Source: Myxococcaceae bacterium (GTDB taxonomy: Bacteria; Myxococcota; Myxococcia; Myxococcales; Myxococcaceae). Taken from it: a stretch of 52,508 bases of DNA. A model generated the notes under the pieces. The model ran no database searches. It was not told the DNA's origin and saw only the letters and a list, made by a program, of their open reading frames with translations. Both the position numbers and the translations under genes were made by a program. The DNA lies in contig JAIBBQ010000023.1 of the NCBI GenBank assembly GCA_019694595.1, positions 1 to 52,508 on the forward strand, in the 5' to 3' direction. This document shows positions 35,822 to 43,251 of the stretch, piece after piece; the first letter of the stretch is position 1, and each line of letters opens with the position of its first letter.

Positions 35822-36232
35822 TCAGGCGCCGGTGCCGCCGTCGTTCCCGCCCGGGCCCGGGTCGACGCGCACCACGGCAGGGGCCAGCTCGCGCAGCGTC
35901 TCGAGCCGCGCGCTCTGCCAGCGGTGGGCGGCGTTGCTCAGGAAGTGCACCTCGTACGGAGGCTTCGCGCTGCGCTCCCGCACGCTGGTCAGCCAGTTCG
36001 CGAGCAGCTTGAAGCACGGCGCCGACAGCAGGAGCAGCGCGCGCAGGTCGACCATCACGACGGCGCGGCTGGTCTCCAGGAGCCGGCGGTCGAGCAGCTC
36101 GAGGTACGGCGCGAGCGGCCCCGCGGCCTGCGGGTCGGCCAGGCCCGTGAGCCGCAGCGTCCACAGGCCGTCGGGCGCAGCGGTGACGGTGGCACTGAAG
36201 CCAGGGAGATGAACACCGGTTCCGAGTGGCAT
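35822..36232 (-). CDS. STAS-like small protein, possible MlaB analogue
   Basis: The 136-residue protein has the strand-helix pattern of STAS domains (WTLRLTGLADPQAAGPL, then SRAVVMVDLRALLLLSAPCFKLLANWL). In MlaFEDB transporters the STAS protein MlaB binds and stabilises the ATPase. Position supports a similar part here: it is the first gene before ATPase 2, 43 bases apart, same strand. Similarity is weak and the usual conserved Asp-Ser region is not exact, so an anti-sigma antagonist-type function is also possible. ATG 36232 has no clear ribosome site. Confidence 0.6.
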   Translation of the reverse strand: MPLGTGVHLPGFSATVTAAPDGLWTLRLTGLADPQAAGPLAPYLELLDRRLLETSRAVVMVDLRALLLLSAPCFKLLANWLTSVRERSAKPPYEVHFLSNAAHRWQSARLETLRELAPAVVRVDPGPGGNDGGTGA

Positions 36233-36416
36233 GACGAGGGCGAGAAGCTGAAGTGTGACATTGCCAGAACGCGCGCGGAATGAGCGGTCTCCTCAAACCG
36301 GCCAGTTCGCGCCTCCGCAGCCACACCAGGGTTACCCGCAGGTGACGATGAGGCGGGCCCCGAGGTCTGGTGTGAAACGCGACCCTGGTGAGGTCGCGAA
36401 CTGCCCCATGTCGAGG

Positions 36417-38123
36417 TCAGCGCCCCTTGCCGAGCCAGCGGGCGAGCGAGACTTTTCCCAGGCGGGGCGCGACCACGTACCAGGCGAGCGCGGCGCCGAA
36501 GAGGAAGCCGGCGGCCACCACGCCGAGGACGCCCAGGGCGGGCACGCCGCCGATGACCCAGTCGCTGCGCGCGAAGCTGATGAAGGCGCCCACGATGAAG
36601 CCGCACGCACACAGGCCCACGAAGGCCACCATCGCCAGCGAGCGCAGGTTCTGGTTGAGCTCCTTCATCTGCTCGGAGTGCACCGAGATGGTGAGGCGCC
36701 CCGACTCGAGGTCGAGCATCAGCTGCGAGAACTGGGTGGGCAGCTCGTTGGCGGCGTTCGACAGCCGCAGCGCCGCCTTCCACAGGCCGCCTTCGAGCTG
36801 GGTGGGCGCGAAGCGGTCCTGGAGGAGCTTCTTGGCGTGGGGTAGCGCGACCTCGCCGATGTTGAGCCCGGGGAAGAGCGAGCGGAGCACGCCTTCGGTG
36901 GCGACGGAGGCCCGCGAGAGGATCGCGTATTCCTTGGGAATGCGGATGCGGTACTTCACCGCGAGGTCGAGCAGGTCGCGCAAGAGCTGCTTGGCGTTCA
37001 CCTCGCCCAGCGTCGTGGGCAGGTACTGGCGGAGGATCTGATCGACGTCGGCCTTGAAGGCCACCAGGTTGGCGCGGCGGTCGGGCTCGCCCAGGCGGTA
37101 GAGCTGGCGGGCGACCGACTCCGAGTCCTTGATCGCCACCGCGAGGACCAGCTGCACCAGCTGCTCCTGCATGCCGCGGGTGAGCCGGCCCACCACGCCG
37201 AAGTCGATCAGCGCCAGCACCGGCGCGTCGGGCGGGCTGCCGTCGAGCACCAGCAGGTTCCCGGGGTGGGGGTCGCCGTGGAAGAGGCCGTCTTCGAACA
37301 GCTGCTGGAAGGCGGTGCCCACGATGGCCTTGGCGAGGTGCTCCTTGCCTGCCTCGGTGAGCTTGGCGCTCGAGAGCTTGACGCCCGGCAGGTACTCCAT
37401 GGTCAGCACCGTGCGGCTGGTGAGCGCGTCGATGACCGTGGGCACGCGCACCGCGGGGCGCTCGCGGTGGTTGCGGTGGAAAGCGTGAATGTTCTGCGCC
37501 TCGTTGAGGAAATCGAGCTCGTCGCGGATGGCGTGGTCGAACTCCTCGATGATGCCGGTGGGGCTGTAGAGGCCCGCCTCGTCGACCACCGCCTCGAGCG
37601 CGCTGGCGAGCGAATGGAGCACCGAGAGGTCGGCGCGGATCTGCTCTGCGATGCCGGGCCGCTGCACCTTCACCACCACCTCTTCGCCCTGCACGGTGGT
37701 GGCCCGGTGGACCTGGGCGATGGACGCGGCGGCGATCGGCGCGGAGTCGAAGCGCGCGTAGAGCGTCTCCAGGCTCTTGCCGAAGGCGCCTTCGATCTGC
37801 GCCCGCACCTGTTCCATGGGGAAGGGGGGCACGTGGTCCTGCAGCGCGCCGAGCTCTTCCACCACCTCCGCCGGCAGGAGGTCGGCGCGGGTGGACAGCA
37901 CCTGGCCCAGCTTGACGAAGGTGGGCCCGAGCTCGGCGAGCAACGCGCGGAAGCGCTTGGCCCCCGAGAGCGCCCGGGCCTCGGGGGTGGGCTCGACCGT
38001 CTCCTTCTTGCCCAGCTTGCTCCAGAAACCGCCGCGGTCGAGGAGGTCGGCGTAACCGTAGCGCGCGGCGATGACCGCGATCTGTCGCACGCGGTTCAGG
38101 TCCTGGAACGCTTCGCGGATCAT
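36417..38123 (-). CDS. UbiB/AarF-family (ABC1) atypical protein kinase
   Basis: The 568-residue protein matches the ABC1/UbiB group, ATP-binding proteins needed for ubiquinone and other isoprenoid-lipid metabolism. Features seen: the family KxGQ motif in FVKLGQVLSTRADLLP near 70, the A-rich loop AAASIAQVHRA near 132, VVVKVQRPG near 150, HGDPHPGN near 290 and IDFGVVG near 315. The last 60 residues hold two membrane spans. I chose ATG 38123 (MIREAFQDL), where family similarity begins, over an upstream ATG. It is separated from the STAS gene by 184 bases and divergent from the small lipoprotein gene. Confidence 0.9.
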   Translation of the reverse strand: MIREAFQDLNRVRQIAVIAARYGYADLLDRGGFWSKLGKKETVEPTPEARALSGAKRFRALLAELGPTFVKLGQVLSTRADLLPAEVVEELGALQDHVPPFPMEQVRAQIEGAFGKSLETLYARFDSAPIAAASIAQVHRATTVQGEEVVVKVQRPGIAEQIRADLSVLHSLASALEAVVDEAGLYSPTGIIEEFDHAIRDELDFLNEAQNIHAFHRNHRERPAVRVPTVIDALTSRTVLTMEYLPGVKLSSAKLTEAGKEHLAKAIVGTAFQQLFEDGLFHGDPHPGNLLVLDGSPPDAPVLALIDFGVVGRLTRGMQEQLVQLVLAVAIKDSESVARQLYRLGEPDRRANLVAFKADVDQILRQYLPTTLGEVNAKQLLRDLLDLAVKYRIRIPKEYAILSRASVATEGVLRSLFPGLNIGEVALPHAKKLLQDRFAPTQLEGGLWKAALRLSNAANELPTQFSQLMLDLESGRLTISVHSEQMKELNQNLRSLAMVAFVGLCACGFIVGAFISFARSDWVIGGVPALGVLGVVAAGFLFGAALAWYVVAPRLGKVSLARWLGKGR

Positions 38124-38221
38124 CGGTGCGCGTGAAGGTGTCACGCGCGCCCGGCTGCGGCAACCCGCGCCGTTCATGCGGGGCTCGACAAGGCGCGAGG
38201 GCCGCGTCCAGGCTCCAGGCC

Positions 38222-38491
38222 ATGCGCACTCTCACCGTCGTCCGCGCGGTCACCTTCCTGCTGCTCGCCGCCCCCGCGTGCGCCACGCTGAACACCGCGG
38301 GCATGAGCGAGCACTGCAAGGCGCTCTACAACGCGTGCCTCAACGCCTGTCCCGGGGCGCAGCGCGAAGGCCGCCAGGAGTCCAACGTCACCCGCCTGCC
38401 CAACGGCGCGGAGATGGACACCGCCCAGTGCGTGAACCGGTGCAACGAGCAGGGCCGCGCCTGCAAGGAACCGGCGCCCGCGGTGCCCTGA
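38222..38491 (+). CDS. Small lipoprotein with a mirror-symmetric twin CX3C cysteine pattern
   Basis: The 89-residue protein has a lipoprotein signal ending at Cys20 (LLLAAPAC). The mature part has six Cys arranged as C32-x6-C39-x3-C43 and C70-x3-C74-x6-C81, an exact mirror image. Two helices stapled by disulfides (a hairpin like eukaryotic twin-CX3C proteins) would fit; I know no bacterial family for it. It is monocistronic, starting 98 bases from the divergent UbiB-type gene and ending 12 bases from the convergent 790-residue protein gene. Confidence 0.75.
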   Translation: MRTLTVVRAVTFLLLAAPACATLNTAGMSEHCKALYNACLNACPGAQREGRQESNVTRLPNGAEMDTAQCVNRCNEQGRACKEPAPAVP

Positions 38492-38503
38492 AGTGCTCCG
38501 CGC

Positions 38504-40876
38504 TCAGGGCGCGACGTACTCGAGGCCCGCGGCGAGCGGGGCGACGTAGCGGCGGTCGGCGACCTCGGCGGCGAAGCGCACCGTGGCCACCACCATCATG
38601 CCGCCGAAGAGCGCGGGGGCGAGCGGGCCGCTCGACGCGGTGAGTGCCAGGCCCACGCGCAGCCCGCCCGAGGCCATGGAGCTCACACCCTTCAGGCGAT
38701 CGAAGCGGGTGTCGCCCTTCGCGGTGTCGTAGGCGCCCTGCGCGAGGTCGAGCCCGGCGCGGCCGGCCCGGAGCCGACGGCCCCAGAAGGACGCGGCCCC
38801 GAGGTACCCGGCCGCCTGGGCGCCGGTCTGCACCGCCTGGCTCATCGCGCGGGCGCCGCGCAGGCCGCCGCGCAGGTACTCGCCCTGGCGGATCTGGTTG
38901 AGCGCGTCGACCGCGTCGCAGCCGATGGAGATGAAGTCGATGCCGTTGCCGATCTCGTCGAGCAGGCCCGGGGTGGGGCCCGCCTCGGGCATCACCGGCT
39001 TCGAAGGCACGCCGGAGATGATGTTCACCGACCGGTCGACCTGGTCGGTGACGAAGCCGATGGCGTCCTGGGCGAGCGAGAAGCGGTCGGCCAGCGCCAT
39101 GCCCCACTGCACGCGGTCCTTCACCGTCTCCACGCCGGGGGCCTTCTGCACCGAGGCGGCGAACATCTGGGAGCGGCTCGCTTCCTTGAGCACCACGTCG
39201 AGGCCGATGAGCGAGCTCTGGGTGAAGGCCGTGTTGAGCTGCTTGAGGCCCTGGGCCGGGTCGTCGGGGAACTCGAGCGCCTTGCCGTTGAGCTCGAGCA
39301 CCAGCGCGCCCGAATCGGGGCGGGTGCTCAGCTTTCCCGCGGAGACCTGGGCGCCGTCCTTGGCCACCGAGTACTCGACGGTGCCCTTCACCATGGCGAG
39401 CTTCAGCGTGCGGTCGCCCTCGGTGACGCGCAGCGAGTCGAGCACCGGGCCGTCGTCGGTGTCCCGGCTCACGCGGAGCGCCTCGGAGCGCTGCGGCTTG
39501 CCCTTCACGGTGCGGGTGTCGACGGACAGCTCCGAGGTGGTGCCGTTGGCGCGCTTGCGCTCGTAGAGCGTCTCCTCGCCGCCCTTCTTGGGGTCCTTGG
39601 TCACCTGGTGCTGGTAGTCGAGCGCGCCGTCGGAGCCGTAGGTGCGGTCGGCGGTGGTGCGGCGCAGCTCCTTGCTGTTCGCCTCCGCGGCGCCCACGCG
39701 GTCGTTCTCGGAATCCCACAGCACCTGTTCCTGGTGGACCTTGCCGTCGGGGGTGGCGGTGGTGGTGGTGCGCACCGTCTGCTGGGTGCCGGGCACGAAG
39801 AGCTGGGCTTCCTTGCGGCGGCCGGGGTCGATCTCCCGCTCGAGCTGGATGGCGCTCTTGCCCTGGTAGGGGACCTGGCTGGCGCACACCGTGCCCTGGG
39901 CCCAGGTGGTCTCCGAGAACACGGTCTTCTTGGTCCGTCGGGGCTCGTCGACGGTGAAGGTGGCCTGGCGCCGGGTCACCGGGGCCGCGGGGTCGAAGGC
40001 CTGCTCGATCTGCCCGGGGAGCTTGAGCTTCCCTTCGGGGATGAGGTCGAGGCTCACCGAGCTCGCCTCGCGGCGGGTGCCCTTGCCGGTGGGCACCTCC
40101 AGCGTCTCCACGCGGGAGACGGAGGTGAGGGTCGACTCGAAGCGCAGCGTGCTCTCGCGCAGGGGCTTGTCCTTGCGGAGCCCGGCGGTGTCGGGGAGCG
40201 CGCCCGGCTTCGACGGCAGCTCGCGGGTGACGACTTCTACCGCGGCGTCGGGGCCCGAGCGTTTGGAAGAGCGCTCCACGCTCAGCCAGTGGTCGCCCAG
40301 GCGCTCGAGCTCGGTGAGCGCGACGCGCCCGTCCTTGCCCTGGACGAGCGACATCTGGCTCTGCGGCGCGCCGGCCGCGTCGAGCCGGGTCACCGTGGTG
40401 CGCTCGCCCTGGCGCTCCACCCGGCAGGCCGGGTCCTTCTCCAGCGCGGGCAGCTCGGCGAGCCAGGTCTGCACGTCGCCCGCGAGCTCGGTCTCGAGGT
40501 GGTGCAGGCCGTCGGCGATGGCGTCGCGCTCGGCGAGCACGCCGGCGTCGGACACCGCGACCTCCGCGGCGGCGGCGGTGGCGGCGGCGTGGCGCGGGGC
40601 CTCGACGACGTGGGAGCCCGGGCCGAAGAGCTCGAAGGCCGCGGGGGGCCGGGTGAGCGCGGGGAGCGAGACGGCCGCGGTCTCCACCTTGGGCGCGGCG
40701 GCGGGGCCGTCGAAGGCCGCGGGCGTACGAAAGGCCTCGGGCGAGGCGGCGGGGGACGCGGCGCCCGGCTTCCAGGCGCGCGCCTCGGCGGGAGTCTGGG
40801 CCTTCACCGGAGCATTGCCGTTGCCCAGGCGATCGAAGGTGCCGCGCAGCTTCTTGCCGAGACCGTCGATCGCCAT
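38504..40876 (-). CDS. Large protein of unknown function (790 residues)
   Basis: There is no signal peptide; the N-terminus (AIDGLGKKLRGTFDRLGNGN) is polar and an Ala/Pro-rich linker covers about 25-130. A long beta-strand-rich middle (about 130-560) is rich in Thr, Arg and Glu, and the C-terminal 200 residues contain several hydrophobic helices (SGPLAPALFGGMMVVATVRF). Such a layout is seen in some secreted or cell-contact effectors, but I find no toxin motif, so I assign no function. It has neither clear promoter nor partner; a thioesterase gene is divergent 60 bases away. Confidence 0.7.
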   Translation of the reverse strand: MAIDGLGKKLRGTFDRLGNGNAPVKAQTPAEARAWKPGAASPAASPEAFRTPAAFDGPAAAPKVETAAVSLPALTRPPAAFELFGPGSHVVEAPRHAAATAAAAEVAVSDAGVLAERDAIADGLHHLETELAGDVQTWLAELPALEKDPACRVERQGERTTVTRLDAAGAPQSQMSLVQGKDGRVALTELERLGDHWLSVERSSKRSGPDAAVEVVTRELPSKPGALPDTAGLRKDKPLRESTLRFESTLTSVSRVETLEVPTGKGTRREASSVSLDLIPEGKLKLPGQIEQAFDPAAPVTRRQATFTVDEPRRTKKTVFSETTWAQGTVCASQVPYQGKSAIQLEREIDPGRRKEAQLFVPGTQQTVRTTTTATPDGKVHQEQVLWDSENDRVGAAEANSKELRRTTADRTYGSDGALDYQHQVTKDPKKGGEETLYERKRANGTTSELSVDTRTVKGKPQRSEALRVSRDTDDGPVLDSLRVTEGDRTLKLAMVKGTVEYSVAKDGAQVSAGKLSTRPDSGALVLELNGKALEFPDDPAQGLKQLNTAFTQSSLIGLDVVLKEASRSQMFAASVQKAPGVETVKDRVQWGMALADRFSLAQDAIGFVTDQVDRSVNIISGVPSKPVMPEAGPTPGLLDEIGNGIDFISIGCDAVDALNQIRQGEYLRGGLRGARAMSQAVQTGAQAAGYLGAASFWGRRLRAGRAGLDLAQGAYDTAKGDTRFDRLKGVSSMASGGLRVGLALTASSGPLAPALFGGMMVVATVRFAAEVADRRYVAPLAAGLEYVAP

Positions 40877-40936
40877 GCCCGTGAGAGGGTCGACGGTAGC
40901 CCAGGAGCCGGCCTTTCGAGTAGGTCCCCCGAAGGC

Positions 40937-41425
40937 ATGTCGAGCGCCGACGACTTCGTGGTGGATCTGGAAGCCCTGCGGCTCGCGTTCCGCGACTTCG
41001 TGCCCCACAACCAGGCGCTGGGGCTCACCTTGCTCGACGCCGGCGTGTCCCCGGCCTTCGCCACCATGAAGCTGCCCTACGACGCGCGCTTCGCGGGGCA
41101 CGACGCCACCGGCGTGCTCCATGGCGGCGTCATCACCACGTTGCTCGACGCGACGTGCGGGGCCTCGGTGTTCCTCAAGCTGCGCACGCCGACGCCCATC
41201 GCCACGCTCGACCTGCGGCTCGACTACCTGAAGCCGGCCACGGTGGGCCGCGACGTCATCGCCCGCGCGGAGTGCTTCAAGGCGACCCACAACGTGGCCT
41301 TCGTGCGCGCGCTCGCGTACCACGACGACGCGAACGACCCCATCGCGGCTGCTGCGGGCACCTTCATGCTGTCCACCCCGGGCGTGGCGGCCACCCAGCG
41401 CGCGAAGGAAGCGCTCGGCCGATGA
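40937..41425 (+). CDS. PaaI-type hotdog thioesterase, first of a tandem pair
   Basis: The 162-residue protein has the hotdog-fold motif GVLHGGVITTLLDATCG near residues 54-70 and the following strand TLDLRLDYLKPA, typical of PaaI-like acyl-CoA thioesterases that hydrolyse aryl or short acyl-CoA in the cytoplasm. ATG 40937 was taken, as the homology starts about 20 residues on. The next gene starts at the overlapping ATGA (41422-41425), so the pair is translated together and may form a heteromer. Confidence 0.88.
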   Translation: MSSADDFVVDLEALRLAFRDFVPHNQALGLTLLDAGVSPAFATMKLPYDARFAGHDATGVLHGGVITTLLDATCGASVFLKLRTPTPIATLDLRLDYLKPATVGRDVIARAECFKATHNVAFVRALAYHDDANDPIAAAAGTFMLSTPGVAATQRAKEALGR

Positions 41426-41877
41426 GCACGCTCCTGGAGCAGCTCGAGGCCGCCCACGAGAGTGGCGACTTCTCGGCGCTGGTGGCCGCGGTGCCGTACG
41501 CCCGCTTCCTCGGGGTGACGCTGGAGACGCGCGGCGGCGAGCTCGTGGGCCGCATGCGCTACGGCGACCACCTGGTGGGGAACCCCACGGTGCCGGCGCT
41601 CCACGGCGGCAGCTTGGGCGCGCTGCTCGAGCTCGCGGCGCAGTTCGAGCTGCTCTACCGGGCGGACAGCGTGCTGGTGCCCAAGACCATCACCCTGACC
41701 ATCGACTACCTGCGCTCGGCGAAGCCGGTGGACACCTGGGTGCGCGCCAAGGTGGTGCGGCACGGCCGGCGGGTGGCGACGGTGCACGCCGCCGCCTGGC
41801 AAGACGACGAGGCCCGGCCGGCGGCGACGGCGAACGTGACGATGCTGGTGAAGGCCGAGCCGGTCTCGCCGGGGTGA
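41422..41877 (+). CDS. PaaI-type hotdog thioesterase, second of a tandem pair
   Basis: The 151-residue protein shows LHGGSLGALLELAAQ near 53 and the strand TLTIDYLRSAKPVDT, again hotdog thioesterase features, but with Glu in place of the Asp found in the first copy (LLELA versus LLDAT). Paired hotdog genes often encode subunits of one enzyme, so a mixed oligomer is plausible. Substrate is unknown. It ends exactly where the oppositely oriented antitoxin-like gene ends (41877/41878). Confidence 0.87.
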   Translation: MSTLLEQLEAAHESGDFSALVAAVPYARFLGVTLETRGGELVGRMRYGDHLVGNPTVPALHGGSLGALLELAAQFELLYRADSVLVPKTITLTIDYLRSAKPVDTWVRAKVVRHGRRVATVHAAAWQDDEARPAATANVTMLVKAEPVSPG

Positions 41878-42084
41878 TCAGGGCGCGGCGAGGGCCTCGA
41901 GCACCTCGACCACCGCCTGCACGCCTTCGAGTGTCTCCGCGAGCGCGTACGGCACCGCGCCGTCGAGCGCGGGCTGGGGCGCGGCGAGCCAGGCCTCGGC
42001 GCGGGCGCGGTCGCCCAGGGCGCGCGTGCCGACCAGGAGCATCCGCTCCCGGCGCAAGCGCAGCATCGGTACGCCACAGCCCAT
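41878..42084 (-). CDS. Orphan MbcA/ParS-like antitoxin toxin-binding domain protein
   Basis: The frame encodes up to 68 residues, of which about 45 match the shape of the Xre/MbcA/ParS toxin-binding domain: RARAEAWLAAPQPALDGAVP, then YALAETLEGVQAVVEVLEAL (compare the family pattern A..WL..P...L.G..P......T.EG...V...L). These domains bind and block RES-type toxins. No RES toxin or XRE helix-turn-helix is present around it, so the gene is an orphan or a remnant. ATG 42084 gives the longest form; ATG 42042 has a GGGAG site and gives 54 residues, the whole domain. Confidence 0.5.
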   Translation of the reverse strand: MGCGVPMLRLRRERMLLVGTRALGDRARAEAWLAAPQPALDGAVPYALAETLEGVQAVVEVLEALAAP

Positions 42085-42151
42085 GGGAGGCACTCTCGCA
42101 CGGCCTGGAAGGCTTGGCTCCCGGGCGCGGGCGCTGGTACGCCTCGGGACC

Positions 42152-43249
42152 GTGACCACCCCGACCGGCAAGAGCCCCCTGCAGCGCACGGTGACCGAGA
42201 CGCCGACGTCGTTCTGGAACGACAGCTGCGCCATCGCCGAGCTCCAGTACGCCATCGCGCACGGCGCGGTGGGCGCGACGTCGAACCCCAGCATCGTGGG
42301 CGAGGTGCTCAAGAAGGAATGGGACACCTGGGCGCCGAGGGTGAAGGCGCTGGGCAAGGAGCACCCCGACTGGAGCGACGTCGACGTCACCTGGGCGGTG
42401 ATCCACGAGATGGCGGTGAAGGGCGCGAAGCTGCTCGAGCCCATCTTCGAGAAGGCCCAGGGCCGCTCGGGGCGGCTGTCGATCCAGACCAACCCGACCT
42501 TCCACGGCTCGGCGGAGAAGATGCTGGCGCAGGCCAAGCACTTCCAGACGCTCGCGCCCAACATGCAGGTGAAGTTTCCCACCACGCGCGCCGGCGTGAA
42601 GGCGATGGAAGAGGCGACCTTCGAGGGCATCGCGATCAACGCCACGGTGAGCTTCACGCTCCCGCAGGCGCTGGCGGTGGCGGAGGCGGTGGAGCAGGGG
42701 CTCAAGCGCCGCGAGGCGAAGGGGCTCGACGTCTCCAAGCTCAACCCGGTGTGCACGCTGATGATCGGCCGCATGGACGACTGGGTGAAGCAGGTCTGCG
42801 AGCGCGACGACCTGACCATCGACCCCGCGGCGGCGAACTGGGCGGGCCTGGCGGTCTTCAAGCGCGCCCACGCGCTGTACCGGGAACGCGGCTACCGCAC
42901 CAAGCTCCTCGCCGCGGCGTACCGGCACCACCTGCACTGGTCGGAGCTCATCGGCGGCGACGTGGTGCTCACCATGCCGGCGGTGTGGCAGCGGCGCTTC
43001 AACGCGTCGTCGGTCGAGGTGAAGCCGCGCTTCGCCGACCCGGTCCCCGCGAAGTTCGTGGAAGAGCTGGTGGCGAAGGTGCCCGACTTCGTGAAGGCGT
43101 ACGAGCCGAACGGGCTGACGGCGGCGGAGTTCGACACCTACGGCGCCACGGTGCGCACGCTGCGCACGTTCATCTCCGCGTACTGGGACCTGGTGAAGAC
43201 GGTCGACGACTTGCTGCTCCCCAACCCCGACGTGAAGCCCAAGGCGTGA
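42152..43249 (+). CDS. Transaldolase family protein
   Basis: Transaldolases move a three-carbon ketol unit between sugar phosphates via a Schiff base. The 365-residue protein shows GATSNPSIV near 44 (typical TSNP), the Schiff-base Lys in MQVKFPTTRAG near 141, and INATVSFTLPQALAVAEA near 168. It is longer than the usual ~315-residue enzyme, mainly in the C-terminal part, so substrate range may differ. GTG 42152 was chosen because the homologous part starts about 18 residues later. A GH1 lipoprotein gene begins 2 bases after its stop, suggesting a small sugar-use operon. Confidence 0.86.
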   Translation: MTTPTGKSPLQRTVTETPTSFWNDSCAIAELQYAIAHGAVGATSNPSIVGEVLKKEWDTWAPRVKALGKEHPDWSDVDVTWAVIHEMAVKGAKLLEPIFEKAQGRSGRLSIQTNPTFHGSAEKMLAQAKHFQTLAPNMQVKFPTTRAGVKAMEEATFEGIAINATVSFTLPQALAVAEAVEQGLKRREAKGLDVSKLNPVCTLMIGRMDDWVKQVCERDDLTIDPAAANWAGLAVFKRAHALYRERGYRTKLLAAAYRHHLHWSELIGGDVVLTMPAVWQRRFNASSVEVKPRFADPVPAKFVEELVAKVPDFVKAYEPNGLTAAEFDTYGATVRTLRTFISAYWDLVKTVDDLLLPNPDVKPKA

Positions 43250-43251
43250 GC

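Noticed and set aside
41878-43249. Search for a RES-domain toxin beside the antitoxin-like gene
   Set aside because: Both neighbours are clear enzymes (thioesterase and transaldolase) and no small frame encodes a RES-like toxin.
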